A stretch of 64,000 nt of DNA from the NCBI RefSeq assembly GCF_001667375.1, contig NZ_LZIN01000036.1, positions 17,428 to 81,427 on the forward strand, read 5' to 3'. Origin of the DNA: Mycolicibacter sinensis. GTDB taxonomy: Bacteria > Actinomycetota > Actinomycetes > Mycobacteriales > Mycobacteriaceae. The notes under the pieces were generated by a model, which had not been told where the DNA came from, searched no databases, and saw only the letters and a list, made by a program, of their open reading frames with translations. Shown piece after piece: positions 17,602 through 25,604 of the stretch (positions within the stretch are counted from its first letter, which is position 1; every line of letters begins with the position of its first letter). The translations under genes were made by a program, and so were the position numbers.

Positions 17602-18119
17602 GCGAAAAGGACCTGAACCAGTCGAGCCGGCGGCCCAGCTCCTGGATCCGGGTGTTGGTATATGGCCTGTTACCCGGTGTGGCCCTGCTGCTGGCGATGG
17701 GCAGTGGATTTCTGAAGTTTCGTGATGCCAGCGCACGGAGTGCGGAGGTCTCCCGGGTTGAGTCAGTGCAAGCTGCCAGCCAGGGAACCATAAAGATGCT
17801 CACCTACCGACCCGATACGGTCGAGCAAGAGCTTGACGCCGCCCGCGATCTGATGACCGGAGCCCTGTGGGACTCCTACGGTTCGTTCACGCACGACGTA
17901 GTCATGCCCGGGGCGAAAGAGAAAAAGATCTCAGCGGTCGCCACCGTGCCCGCCGCGGCTTCAGTGTCCGCGGGCAGCAACCATGCAGTCGTTTTGGTGT
18001 TCGTAAACCAGACGACGACCGTGGGCGCGGAATCTCCGACCAACCTGGCTTCCAGCGTTCGGGTCAGCCTCGAGAAGGTGAACGGCCGGTGGCTGATGTC
18101 GGCATTCGATCCGATCTAG
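17598..18119 (+). CDS. Mce-associated membrane protein 2
   Basis: This 173-residue protein has a single N-terminal membrane segment (VLVYGLLPGVALLLAMGSG), then an extracytoplasmic domain like that of its neighbour, ending VNGRWLMSAFDPI, a common ending of Mas proteins. The GTG start overlaps the preceding stop by 4 nt. It is the last structural gene of the Mce operon; the IclR gene begins 76 nt later on the same strand and may be in the same transcript. Confidence 0.8.
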   Translation: MSEKDLNQSSRRPSSWIRVLVYGLLPGVALLLAMGSGFLKFRDASARSAEVSRVESVQAASQGTIKMLTYRPDTVEQELDAARDLMTGALWDSYGSFTHDVVMPGAKEKKISAVATVPAAASVSAGSNHAVVLVFVNQTTTVGAESPTNLASSVRVSLEKVNGRWLMSAFDPI

Positions 18120-18195
18120 CCGACGGTCAGCTGAGGATATACGCTGGCGGTGCTTCGTTAGTCAACGGTTGTCCGCAGATCGGCAGGGAAACACG

Positions 18196-19089
18196 ATGTC
18201 ACGGGCCCGATCTCAGGACCGCGATGAACGGGCGGGATCGCCGCCGACCGACCGCGTGGTGGCCGTCGTGGAACTGCTCGCGACGCTGTCTGAGCCCATT
18301 TCGGTAGCTTCGATCGTTTCCCGGCTCGAGATCAATCGGTCCACGGCGACCGCTATTTTGGGGGCGTTGGAAAGGGCCGGCTGGGCTTCGCGGCAGTCCG
18401 ATCGCCGCTACACGTTGGGGGTCGGCCTGATCGGGGTTGCCGAAGCGGTTCGGGCAGCGTTGCCGCTTGGCGGCCAATACGCCAGTGCCGTCGAGGAGTT
18501 GGCGCGACGGGCGAACTGCGGTGCAACGCTGGCGTTCGCCGGTGCGACCGACCTGACCTTCCTCAGCGTCGCCGCCGCGCGAGAGCGGTTTCCGGCCGGT
18601 GTCGGTGTAGGTGTCCGGCTTCCGCTGATGGCGCCTGTCGGAGCGACTGTAGTGGCGCACCGGGACTCAGGGACTCAGCGTGACTGGCTGCAGTCGGCCG
18701 GGGCGAACCGCTCGGGACTTGCCGACCTGCTGTCGCAGGTACGACAGAGCGGAGTGGCGGTATTCGGCATGGGGAACTCCGACCCGCAGGCGCTCAATAC
18801 GCTGGCCGAAGTGGCTGAGCTCCTCGCCGAGCACCCTCGCCGGGCAACCCTTCGCCAACGCGTGTTCGAGATGCTGTTCAGCTTGAGCGGTCATCCGTAC
18901 ACTGCTACCCAGCTCGCAACGTCCGGGGATCTCTCGGTTAGTTACCTCGCCGTACCGGTATTCGACGAGCAGGGGCATGCTACCTACGAGCTGCAACTCG
19001 GTCCGCTGAGCGCAGCGGTGAGCGCGGCCGGGCGCGAACACTACATGAATGAAATCAAGGCTACCGCTGCGTATTTGAGCGCGCTGTGA
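18196..19089 (+). CDS. IclR-family transcriptional regulator (Mce-linked)
   Basis: This 297-residue protein has an N-terminal winged helix-turn-helix (about 18-75, with VASIVSRLEINRSTATAILGAL as recognition region) and a GAF-like effector domain (about 85-290). Starting at ATG 18196, behind CAGGGAAA, is better than the frame's earlier GTG. Its place at the end of the Mce operon suggests that it controls uptake and/or the steroid-ring genes in response to an aromatic or steroid intermediate. KstR (a TetR-type repressor) does this job for core sterol genes, so control here is different. Confidence 0.8.
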   Translation: MSRARSQDRDERAGSPPTDRVVAVVELLATLSEPISVASIVSRLEINRSTATAILGALERAGWASRQSDRRYTLGVGLIGVAEAVRAALPLGGQYASAVEELARRANCGATLAFAGATDLTFLSVAAARERFPAGVGVGVRLPLMAPVGATVVAHRDSGTQRDWLQSAGANRSGLADLLSQVRQSGVAVFGMGNSDPQALNTLAEVAELLAEHPRRATLRQRVFEMLFSLSGHPYTATQLATSGDLSVSYLAVPVFDEQGHATYELQLGPLSAAVSAAGREHYMNEIKATAAYLSAL

Positions 19090-19346
19090 AGATTCACCGC
19101 AGCATCTGAAGCTCGACCGGACGGGGGCAGTGCAATGGTGACCTGTTCGGCACCGTGAGGCGCTGGATACCCGGCGTATCAGTCTCCCGTTCAGTGGAAC
19201 TGAGCCCCCGGTTCACCTAGCACGCCTTCATTACCGTATGCCGTGTCCGTCTTGGTAAATAACAGCCTGACGCATCGGAGGGGTTCAGATATCGACTAAG
19301 ATGATGCGCTGCAAGGCAATTCATAACCGAGGCATCGTGCCTGCTG

Positions 19347-19532
19347 ATGCTGTTCGCGCGGCGGGGACTCAACGCCCGCGACGACCTGGCAACGTCGGTC
19401 ATGACCGCCAACGGCGGATTCCCGACCGAACTGGGTTCGCTGGCCACCTGGGAGTGGGAGCACATGTCACAGTTGACCGATCTGAGCCTGGCCACGGCGT
19501 GGGCCGACCTCGGCTCACTATTCAGCGGCTGA
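19347..19532 (+). pseudogene. Fragment of a gene, duplicate of the remnant at 23.3 kb
   Basis: A 61-codon open frame whose residues 8 to about 59 (NARDDLATSVMTANGG onward to ADLGSLF) are identical at DNA level to the C-terminal part of the minus-strand fragment at 23242-23520. The seven residues before the shared block differ and it ends SG-stop. There is no ribosome binding site. I read it as a duplicated 3' piece, not a working gene. The parent family is not recognised. Confidence 0.6.
19368..19524 (+). repeat. 157-bp inverted repeat, left arm
   Basis: The stretch from CTCAACGCCCGC to CTCACTATTCA is identical, as the reverse complement, to 23268-23424. I compared it base by base from the printed sequence and found no mismatch inside the arms and immediate divergence at both edges. 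The arms enclose about 3.7 kb with the OYE, IclR and PhyH-like genes. Confidence 0.88.
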
Positions 19533-19592
19533 GTTGGTGTGAGCGTCGAGAGCAGAGCGGGTCTGGCTGTCGTCGGGCCGTTGGAACGCGGG

Positions 19593-20843
19593 CTACTGGA
19601 CGGTCGGCGGGGTGGCGGGTTGTGGGTCAGGGACTGCCCCGTACCGCTCTGCAGGGTCCAGTACGCAGTGCGTGCGGCCGAACACGGTGACCATGCATTT
19701 GTTGTTGTGATTGCAGCGGCTTCGGACCGTGGGATCGTTCATCATCCGATTCAGCAGGTCTGGTTCGCGTAGCAGCGCTCGGCCCATGGCGAGGAAGTCG
19801 AATCCCTCCTGTAGGCCGGTGACCATGTGCTCACGGGCGCTGATGCCCCCCAGCAGGATCAGCCGGGTGTTTTTGGCGACCGAGATGAACTGGCGCGCTG
19901 AGTCAAGCATGTACAAGTCGCGGTACGGGTAGTCCCCCATGACTTTCTTGCCGAGCAGGCGGATGCCGGTTCTGGCAGGCTGATTCATCGCCGCGGCGAA
20001 TTCCGCGACGGGGACGTCTCCGCGGAACAGGTACATCGGCTTGTACACCGATGAACCCTGGGTGAGCTCGATGGCGTCTAGATTGCGGTCTTGGTCGAGT
20101 AGTTGGGCGGTGCGCAGTGATTCGTCCAACCAGATGCTTCCACGAATGCCGTCGTCCATGCTGAGTTTGGCGATCACCGCGATCCGGTCGCCGACCACCT
20201 CTCGGACCCGTTGGGCGATCTCACGGACGAATCGAGAACGGTTGTCGATGCCACCGCCGTATTCGTCCTTGCGCCGGTTGAGCAGCGGGCTCAGGAACGA
20301 GCTCGGCAGGTACAGGTGGCCGAAATGCAGTTCGATCGCGTCGAAGCCCGCCGCTATCGCGACTTCGGCTGCGGATCCGAACTGGTCGATGACCTGCGTG
20401 ATCTCGCGGGGCCTAATTTTCCGGCAGTACTGCAACGATGACGGATTGACGAACCTGCTCGGCGCTACCGCGCGTACGCCGGTTATCGATTTTGACGCCA
20501 CCACGCCGGCATGCCCAAGCTGCGCTGAGATCGCGGCGCCGGCATCGTGAACGTTGTCGGCCAACTGGCGTAACCCGGGGACGGCCCGCTGATCCATGAC
20601 GATCTGCCCTGGCGCGCTGGCGCCTTCTCGGGAAACGCAACAATAGGCGACGGTCGTCATTCCGACCCCGCCGTCGGCGAAACGGCGATGGAATGCGATC
20701 AGGTCGTCGGTCACCAACCCATCCGGTGACCGTCCTTCCGAGGTGGCCGCCTTGATGATGCGATTCCGCAACTGCACCGGCCCCAGCATCACCGGGGAGA
20801 ACGGATCGGGCAGCGGCTGGTTCGGCGCGGCGTTGGTTGTCAT
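19593..20843 (-). CDS. Old Yellow Enzyme-family NAD(P)H:flavin oxidoreductase
   Basis: This 416-residue TIM-barrel flavoprotein shows OYE landmarks: LGHAG near residue 109, an ELHFGHLYLPSSFLSP active-site strand, NRRKDEYGG, and a C-terminal phosphate-binding LLGGIS / DFLAMGRALLREPDLL. A short C-terminal stretch has three cysteines (RCNHNNKCM and THC) but not the four-cysteine cluster of 2,4-dienoyl-CoA reductases, so FMN only is likely. The enzyme would reduce an activated C=C bond; a steroid enone or dienone is a plausible substrate from context. ATG 20843 follows AAGGAG on the minus strand. It lies 112 nt downstream of the IclR gene on the same strand. Confidence 0.8.
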   Translation of the reverse strand: MTTNAAPNQPLPDPFSPVMLGPVQLRNRIIKAATSEGRSPDGLVTDDLIAFHRRFADGGVGMTTVAYCCVSREGASAPGQIVMDQRAVPGLRQLADNVHDAGAAISAQLGHAGVVASKSITGVRAVAPSRFVNPSSLQYCRKIRPREITQVIDQFGSAAEVAIAAGFDAIELHFGHLYLPSSFLSPLLNRRKDEYGGGIDNRSRFVREIAQRVREVVGDRIAVIAKLSMDDGIRGSIWLDESLRTAQLLDQDRNLDAIELTQGSSVYKPMYLFRGDVPVAEFAAAMNQPARTGIRLLGKKVMGDYPYRDLYMLDSARQFISVAKNTRLILLGGISAREHMVTGLQEGFDFLAMGRALLREPDLLNRMMNDPTVRSRCNHNNKCMVTVFGRTHCVLDPAERYGAVPDPQPATPPTVQ

Positions 20844-20955
20844 CGTTTCGGGGCTCCTTCTCCGAGGGGATGCGCCTGGCAGACCTTTGCGTCAGCCGCC
20901 GTGGCAGTCAAGTGCCCCTTCCCAGTCAGCGGAAATATCTCTGCGAAACAGCCAT

Positions 20956-21870
20956 TCACGTCAGCGGCCGGTTCGGCCAGCTGCCACCCCCAACCTTGGT
21001 CAAGGTCGTGGCGGTCTGCACGAGCGCCTCGATGTAGAGGTTGAGATCAGCGACCGACACGGCGTCCCGCATGATGTGCAGCGACACCAGGTAGCGCGGT
21101 TGCTCATCAGGTCCGAAAACCGGCGCGATCACGTAGCTGACGGGGCGCCGACGCCAGTCGGTGAGTTCGTCGCTGCTGTAGATCCCGATTCCCACGACAG
21201 CACTGAGCAGCAGGCGGCGCAGCACCTCGGTGGGGGCGTGATCGTCGGCCTGGCCGAGGAGGTCACGGATCTGGTGCACCATGGTTTGAACGTCACGCTT
21301 GACGTTGTAGACCGCATAGCCGCGTTCCCGAATTTCGGCCAGAGTGCTGTGCACGGCGGCGATCTCGTTGGGCGCCAGCGGATCGGGCGCATCGGACAGC
21401 CACTCATCGATCTTGGCCGGCGATCGCCACGCGACGGCGATGCTGCCGTGCGGAGGGTGCAGCGGCATGCGCTGGCCGACCCGGGTGTCGAACTCGTCGA
21501 CGGTCCCCACCGTCAGGACGACCTCGAGGTCTTCGGCGTTGATGCGCGCGAGGGTGCAACCACAGCCGGCCACCGCTGAAAGCCGAGAAAGCTCCTCGTC
21601 AGCCGCACCCAGTAGGGGATACCGGCTCCGCAGTCCCGCAAGGAGTCTGATCAGGCCGGGCCCCAGCCGGTATGCCCGGTTGGGCAGCCGCTCGACGTAG
21701 CCGGATGCATCCATCGTGGCGAGGATCGACGCGGTCGTGGAGGTGCTCAGCGCGAGTTCGCGGGAGACCTCAGACAGCGACAGTCCACTGCTCGACGACT
21801 CGGCAAGTGCTTCCAACACCGCGAACACCCTTGCCGTCGGCGGTGAGGGTGCCTTATGGTTATCCGGCAT
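20956..21870 (-). CDS. IclR-family transcriptional regulator (second copy)
   Basis: This 304-residue protein has a winged helix (about 14-70; SLSEVSRELALSTSTTASILATM) and an IclR effector domain (about 80-290). ATG 21870 is chosen because it begins just before the conserved RVFAVLEAL helix; the frame upstream only shadows the divergent dioxygenase gene. It is transcribed divergently from the PhyH-like gene, with only 42 nt between starts. A palindrome across its start codon suggests autoregulation. It is related to the Mce-linked IclR but clearly a separate protein. Confidence 0.82.
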   Translation of the reverse strand: MPDNHKAPSPPTARVFAVLEALAESSSSGLSLSEVSRELALSTSTTASILATMDASGYVERLPNRAYRLGPGLIRLLAGLRSRYPLLGAADEELSRLSAVAGCGCTLARINAEDLEVVLTVGTVDEFDTRVGQRMPLHPPHGSIAVAWRSPAKIDEWLSDAPDPLAPNEIAAVHSTLAEIRERGYAVYNVKRDVQTMVHQIRDLLGQADDHAPTEVLRRLLLSAVVGIGIYSSDELTDWRRRPVSYVIAPVFGPDEQPRYLVSLHIMRDAVSVADLNLYIEALVQTATTLTKVGGGSWPNRPLT

Positions 21871-21881
21871 ACCGGAACCAT
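21856..21881. promoter_or_regulatory. Candidate operator for the divergent IclR / PhyH-like pair
   Basis: A 26-bp interrupted palindrome: outer arms ATGGTT (21856-21861) and AACCAT (21876-21881), inner arms TCCGG (21863-21867) and CCGGA (21872-21876), with CATA at the centre. It covers the IclR start codon and lies about 30 nt before the dioxygenase start, the position expected for an autoregulatory site. The binding protein is inferred. Confidence 0.5.
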
Positions 21882-21912
21882 ACCACGAATAGTCGGAAAA
21901 AGGAGCAAGGTG

Positions 21913-23181
21913 ATGACAGAACAAATGAGCCGCAATACGAGCGTCGGCAGCCTGGAGGCATGGGGGCTGCAACGGTGGGACTTCGACGAGTTCCACCGCA
22001 CCGAGCTGCCTCGACGGCTACGCGAAGGTGTCAACGAGCAGGTCGCGTGGGATGTGGCGAACGCGGCGCCGCTCGCCATTGCGCTGCCCGACGGTCGCGC
22101 GTACACCTACGTGTGTGAGGACGGGTCGGTCCGAGTGGATGCCGGTGTTTCCGACGCCGCAGTCGGTATCGTGGAACTCCAGGAGCGCGCCTGGCAGGAC
22201 TACGTCCACGAGTTCCGCAACCCGCCGTCGCTGGTGCTGGCCGACAGCGTGCGCTTCGTTCGCGGCGGCTACGACGACTGGGACACCTGGGCACCGGCCA
22301 TTAGGTGCATGTACTCCGGGCGCCCCATCTACGACCCGGCGATGGCCTTCACCGATCGCCACGGGGACCCGCTCGATCTGCGGCAGTCCTTCACCCTCGA
22401 TGATGACCATGAAGACCTGTCGCACTTCCTGCGCACCGCGGGCTACGTGGTCGTTCGTGGCGCCATGGCCCATCGCCGCGACGAGATCGCCGACGAGGTG
22501 GACCGACTCACGGCCGCCGCGAAAGAGGGCGAGATGTTCTCGTGGTGGGTTGACAACCAGGCGACCGGAAAACGCTTTCCCTATCGGCTGCTGTTCATGT
22601 CGGAGTATTCCGCGCTGATTCGCTCGCTCATCGAGGACGACCCGACCGTCGCTTCCCTTGTCGCGCTGGCCAAACGGGACCTGGTGCCGTTGCACGACCG
22701 GGGGCAGGGTCCACTGACCGTGCTCAAGCCGTTCGGCGTCGGAGCCGACCTCGGCGGCAGCATCGCGGCGAACCTCGGCTGGCACCGGGACTGCGATCTC
22801 GGCGGATGCACCATCATGTGCCCGTCGATCAACATCGGAATCCATCTCGACAGTGCCGGGCCCACCGGATCGCAGCTCTGGGCGCTGGCCGGCTCCAACG
22901 GCAAGGTCACGCACAGCCCCGGCAAGATCACGGTGGACGAGCCCAATGCCATCCCGATGGACACAAAGCCCGGTGACGTCACCATCCACTACTCGTGCAC
23001 CACACATGCCGGCCCGCCACCAGTAGGTGAGGGTACTCGCCGCACCGTCTACCTGCCCTTCTACGGGCCCGACACGCTGCGACTGCTCGGCCGGTTCGAA
23101 GCCTTCGAGCAGGTGCTGCCCGGCTACGGCACCGGAGATCAACCCAGCTTCTTCGACGTCGCCGATCAGGCGGTCGTCTAA
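21913..23181 (+). CDS. PhyH-like Fe(II)/2-oxoglutarate dioxygenase with an extra N-terminal domain
   Basis: This 422-residue protein has a C-terminal phytanoyl-CoA-dioxygenase-type domain (about 160-400), with the facial triad H291-x-D293 (WHRDCD) and H365 (TTHAGPPP) and a following Arg376/Arg377 that could hold 2-oxoglutarate. Residues about 40-145 form a separate domain (AIALPDGRAYTYVCEDG ... GIVELQERAWQDYV) that resembles an SCP2-type lipid-binding fold. Such a fusion would let it hydroxylate a bulky hydrophobic substrate. ATG 21913 follows AAGGAGCAAGG. It is divergent from the IclR gene, and a strong hairpin lies just downstream. Confidence 0.72.
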   Translation: MTEQMSRNTSVGSLEAWGLQRWDFDEFHRTELPRRLREGVNEQVAWDVANAAPLAIALPDGRAYTYVCEDGSVRVDAGVSDAAVGIVELQERAWQDYVHEFRNPPSLVLADSVRFVRGGYDDWDTWAPAIRCMYSGRPIYDPAMAFTDRHGDPLDLRQSFTLDDDHEDLSHFLRTAGYVVVRGAMAHRRDEIADEVDRLTAAAKEGEMFSWWVDNQATGKRFPYRLLFMSEYSALIRSLIEDDPTVASLVALAKRDLVPLHDRGQGPLTVLKPFGVGADLGGSIAANLGWHRDCDLGGCTIMCPSINIGIHLDSAGPTGSQLWALAGSNGKVTHSPGKITVDEPNAIPMDTKPGDVTIHYSCTTHAGPPPVGEGTRRTVYLPFYGPDTLRLLGRFEAFEQVLPGYGTGDQPSFFDVADQAVV

Positions 23182-23213
23182 GGATTTTCGGAGCTGTGTG
23201 CTCGGGGCCGGCC

Positions 23214-23234
23214 CGGTAAAACTGGGCCGGCCCC
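23214..23234. terminator. Terminator hairpin between PhyH-like gene and remnant
   Basis: GGGGCCGGC at 23214-23222 begins a GC-rich stem that pairs, with a single G-T wobble, to the GCCGGCCCC ending at 23234 around a small A-rich loop. It sits 33 nt after the PhyH-like stop and just past the stop of the minus-strand remnant, so it could serve both strands. Confidence 0.65.
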
Positions 23235-23241
23235 GCCAAGC

Positions 23242-23520
23242 TCAGGCGCCGAGGAGATCGGCGGAATTGAATAGTGAGCCGAGGTCGGCCCACGCCGTGG
23301 CCAGGCTCAGATCGGTCAACTGTGACATGTGCTCCCACTCCCAGGTGGCCAGCGAACCCAGTTCGGTCGGGAATCCGCCGTTGGCGGTCATGACCGACGT
23401 TGCCAGGTCGTCGCGGGCGTTGAGGATGCCCGAGATGATGCTGGTGTTCGGGTCAAACAGCGCGTCGTTGAGGATCGAGCCGAACTGCTGACTGCCGGTG
23501 GAGCTTGCGGGCCGCATCGA
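23242..23520 (-). pseudogene. 3' remnant of an unrecognised gene
   Basis: The minus-strand frame (open to 23604) reads protein-like only from about 23520: QFGSILNDALFDPNTSIISG, then the block shared with the 19.4-kb copy, ending SADLLGA-stop. The 5' part (Arg/Pro-rich, no ribosome site) looks like unrelated DNA, so the gene is truncated. The stop is followed by a good terminator hairpin, as for a once-functional gene. I could not name its family; the Trp/Leu/Ala-rich helical end is reminiscent of tails of exported mycobacterial proteins, but that is weak. Confidence 0.5.
23268..23424 (-). repeat. 157-bp inverted repeat, right arm
   Basis: This is the exact reverse complement of 19368-19524. 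It lies inside the 3' remnant, which is longer here than at the left copy, so the right arm is probably the source and the left arm the copy. Confidence 0.88.
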
Positions 23521-23675
23521 CGCTCTTCGTGTGCGTGCGCTTACCGGACGTAAGAGGCACCCGTAACCCGTTCCTGGGCCGTTCTTCCCGCTGGGCGGGA
23601 CCAATCACTCCAACCGAGAAATCGCTGTGATTGTGTGGGCCAATCCAATTGGCGAGTGACGAGAAAGAGGCGCAG

Positions 23676-25340
23676 ATGCTGCCTAGCGTAGAGCCCACAG
23701 AGCGCCTGGTTGACTTCGTCGTCGTAGGAAGCGGCTGCGGTGGTCTGACTGCTGCGCTGACCGCCAATGCTTGCGGGCTCGACACCTTGATCATCGAAAA
23801 GGCCGGCGTGTACGGCGGTAGTACCGCGCTGTCCGGCGGCAATATCTGGATCCCCAACAACCCGACCCTCATACGGGCCGGGTTGGCGGACAGTCGGGCT
23901 GACGTGCGCCGTTATCTGGACGCCATCGTCGAATACCGGGTGCCGTCAGGCAATCTCGATGCATTTATCGACTACGGCCCCGAAACGATGGACTTCCTCG
24001 AGCGGGCCAGCCCGCGTCTGCGGTTTCAGTGGTGTGCCGGTTATTCCGACTACCACCCCGAAGCGCCGGGTGGGCGTGCCCGGGGACGCAGCATCGAGCC
24101 GCTCCCGTTCGACCTGAAGAAGCTGGGTGCAGACGAGGCGTTGCTGCGACCGGCAACGCTGGCCACCCCGGCGGGGCTGTATGTGACCTCGGAGGAATTC
24201 GCCCGCCTCAACATGGTGATGCGAACCTGGGCGGGCCGGCGCGCTGCGCTGCGCACGGGATGGCGTGCAATCAAGGCGCGCCTGCTACGTCGTCACATGG
24301 CAACACTCGGGCAGGCGCTGATCGGTCGTCTGCGATTGGCTGTCAAAGAGGCTGACATTCCGTTGTGGCTCAACACGCCGCTGCAGTCGCTGATCACCGA
24401 TGGGGCGGGGAAGGTCCTCGGGGTGCGCGTCGTGCATGAGGGCTCGGTGATCGCTGTACGCGCCCGCAAGGGGGTGCTCTTGGCCAGCGGAGGGTTCGAG
24501 CACAACGCGGAGATGCGGAAACACTATCTTCGCGAAGGTGGCACAGACGATTACAGCGCGGGCTCGGTCGACAACACCGGTGACGGAATCGTCGCGGGCC
24601 AGGCGGTGGGCGGGGCGACCGACCTGATGAATGATGCCTGGTGGATGCCGTCCTTTCAACGGCCCGACGGCATCATGGTCGTCCTGGTGTCCGAACGGTC
24701 CATCCCTCGCTCGATTATCGTCGACCAGGACGGCAAGCGGTTCGCCAATGAAGCTGCGCCGTATGTGACATTCGTGCACCGTCAGCTTGCCGAGCGACAT
24801 GATCCGATCTGGTTCGTATTCGACGCGAAAGCCAAGAGCCGCTATCAGATTGGCGGCGTGTTACCCGGACAGAAATTCCCCGCCGACTGGCTGGCACCCG
24901 GGTTCATCCACCGTGCCGCCACCGTCGAGGAGTTGGCCACCGCGATCGGGGTCCCGCCGGCGACATTGCGCGACACCGTGGAACGGTTCAACGGCTTCGC
25001 GCGGGCCGGAAAGGACGCCGATTTCGGTCGCGGGGAAAGCTCCTACGACAACTACTATGGTGATCCGACCCTGCCGCAGCCCACCCTGGATGCCATCGAC
25101 CGGGGGCCCTACTACGCGATGCGACTGCGGGCCGGCGATCTGGGAACCAAAGGCGGACTGGCGTATAACGCCGACGCGCAGGTGTGTCGCCCTGATGGCA
25201 CCCTCGTCGAGGGCCTCTATGTCACCGGCAACGCGTCGGCATCGGTGATGGGAAATGATTACGCCGGAGCAGGCGCGACGATCGGGCCCGCAATGGTGTT
25301 CGGCTATATCGCGGCCCGGCATGCCGCCGGAGTTCACTGA
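23676..25340 (+). CDS. kstD: 3-ketosteroid delta-1-dehydrogenase (KstD)
   Basis: This 554-residue flavoprotein introduces the C1-C2 double bond in ring A of 3-ketosteroids, which with 9-alpha-hydroxylation triggers ring opening. It shows VVVGSGCGGLTAAL (FAD binding, about 15-28), YGGSTALSGGNIWIPNN (46-62) and the C-terminal NDYAGAGATIGPAM, where Y529 and G533 match the tyrosine and glycine that polarise the C3 carbonyl in characterised KstD enzymes. Length is close to KstD of M. tuberculosis. ATG 23676 is preceded by GAAAGAGG; the longer open frame upstream lacks a start site. It heads a three-gene operon. Confidence 0.88.
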   Translation: MLPSVEPTERLVDFVVVGSGCGGLTAALTANACGLDTLIIEKAGVYGGSTALSGGNIWIPNNPTLIRAGLADSRADVRRYLDAIVEYRVPSGNLDAFIDYGPETMDFLERASPRLRFQWCAGYSDYHPEAPGGRARGRSIEPLPFDLKKLGADEALLRPATLATPAGLYVTSEEFARLNMVMRTWAGRRAALRTGWRAIKARLLRRHMATLGQALIGRLRLAVKEADIPLWLNTPLQSLITDGAGKVLGVRVVHEGSVIAVRARKGVLLASGGFEHNAEMRKHYLREGGTDDYSAGSVDNTGDGIVAGQAVGGATDLMNDAWWMPSFQRPDGIMVVLVSERSIPRSIIVDQDGKRFANEAAPYVTFVHRQLAERHDPIWFVFDAKAKSRYQIGGVLPGQKFPADWLAPGFIHRAATVEELATAIGVPPATLRDTVERFNGFARAGKDADFGRGESSYDNYYGDPTLPQPTLDAIDRGPYYAMRLRAGDLGTKGGLAYNADAQVCRPDGTLVEGLYVTGNASASVMGNDYAGAGATIGPAMVFGYIAARHAAGVH

Positions 25341-25351
25341 GGCGAGAAGGC

Positions 25352-25603
25352 ATGCAAGAACTGCGCTGCGACAGATGCGGCACGCCGGTGCTGGTCGAAA
25401 AGTACAGTCCGACGCACACCAGTGTGCAATGGCTGACCGATGCGAAGTCTGCCTGCGCCGAGTTCGCCCGGAGAGCCGCCGCCGGCGAGTGCAGTAGATG
25501 GACAGCGACCTGCCCGGCGTTGCGCGACTCGATCGATCGAGCAGTCGATGCCGGGGTAATACCAGTGGACAGTCAGCGTTGCGAGCCGAACGAAGGGGGC
25601 TGA
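25352..25603 (+). CDS. Small cysteine-containing protein linked to KstD
   Basis: This 83-residue protein starts with a CDRC pair (C6, C9) and has further cysteines at C35, C47 and C54, so a small zinc or iron-sulfur site is possible, though the spacing fits no classic ferredoxin. It starts 11 nt after kstD and ends 1 nt before the hydrolase gene, so it is embedded in the operon and probably real. I do not recognise a characterised family. It could be an electron-transfer or metal-binding accessory of the dehydrogenase; that is inference only. Confidence 0.65.
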   Translation: MQELRCDRCGTPVLVEKYSPTHTSVQWLTDAKSACAEFARRAAAGECSRWTATCPALRDSIDRAVDAGVIPVDSQRCEPNEGG

Positions 25604-25604
25604 A

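Larger units (their letters stand above)
19090..19592. other. 500-bp non-coding stretch with a gene remnant
   Basis: This lies between the IclR gene and the OYE gene, which end towards each other. Apart from the truncated ORF at 19347-19532, which carries one arm of a 157-bp inverted repeat, I see no gene. The segment 19090-19340 has no readable protein homology and no clear hairpin. Confidence 0.5.

Noticed and set aside
19090..23675. Search for transposase, integrase or CRISPR sequences around the inverted repeat
   Set aside because: No transposase or integrase motif and no regularly spaced repeats were found, so I do not call an insertion sequence or CRISPR.
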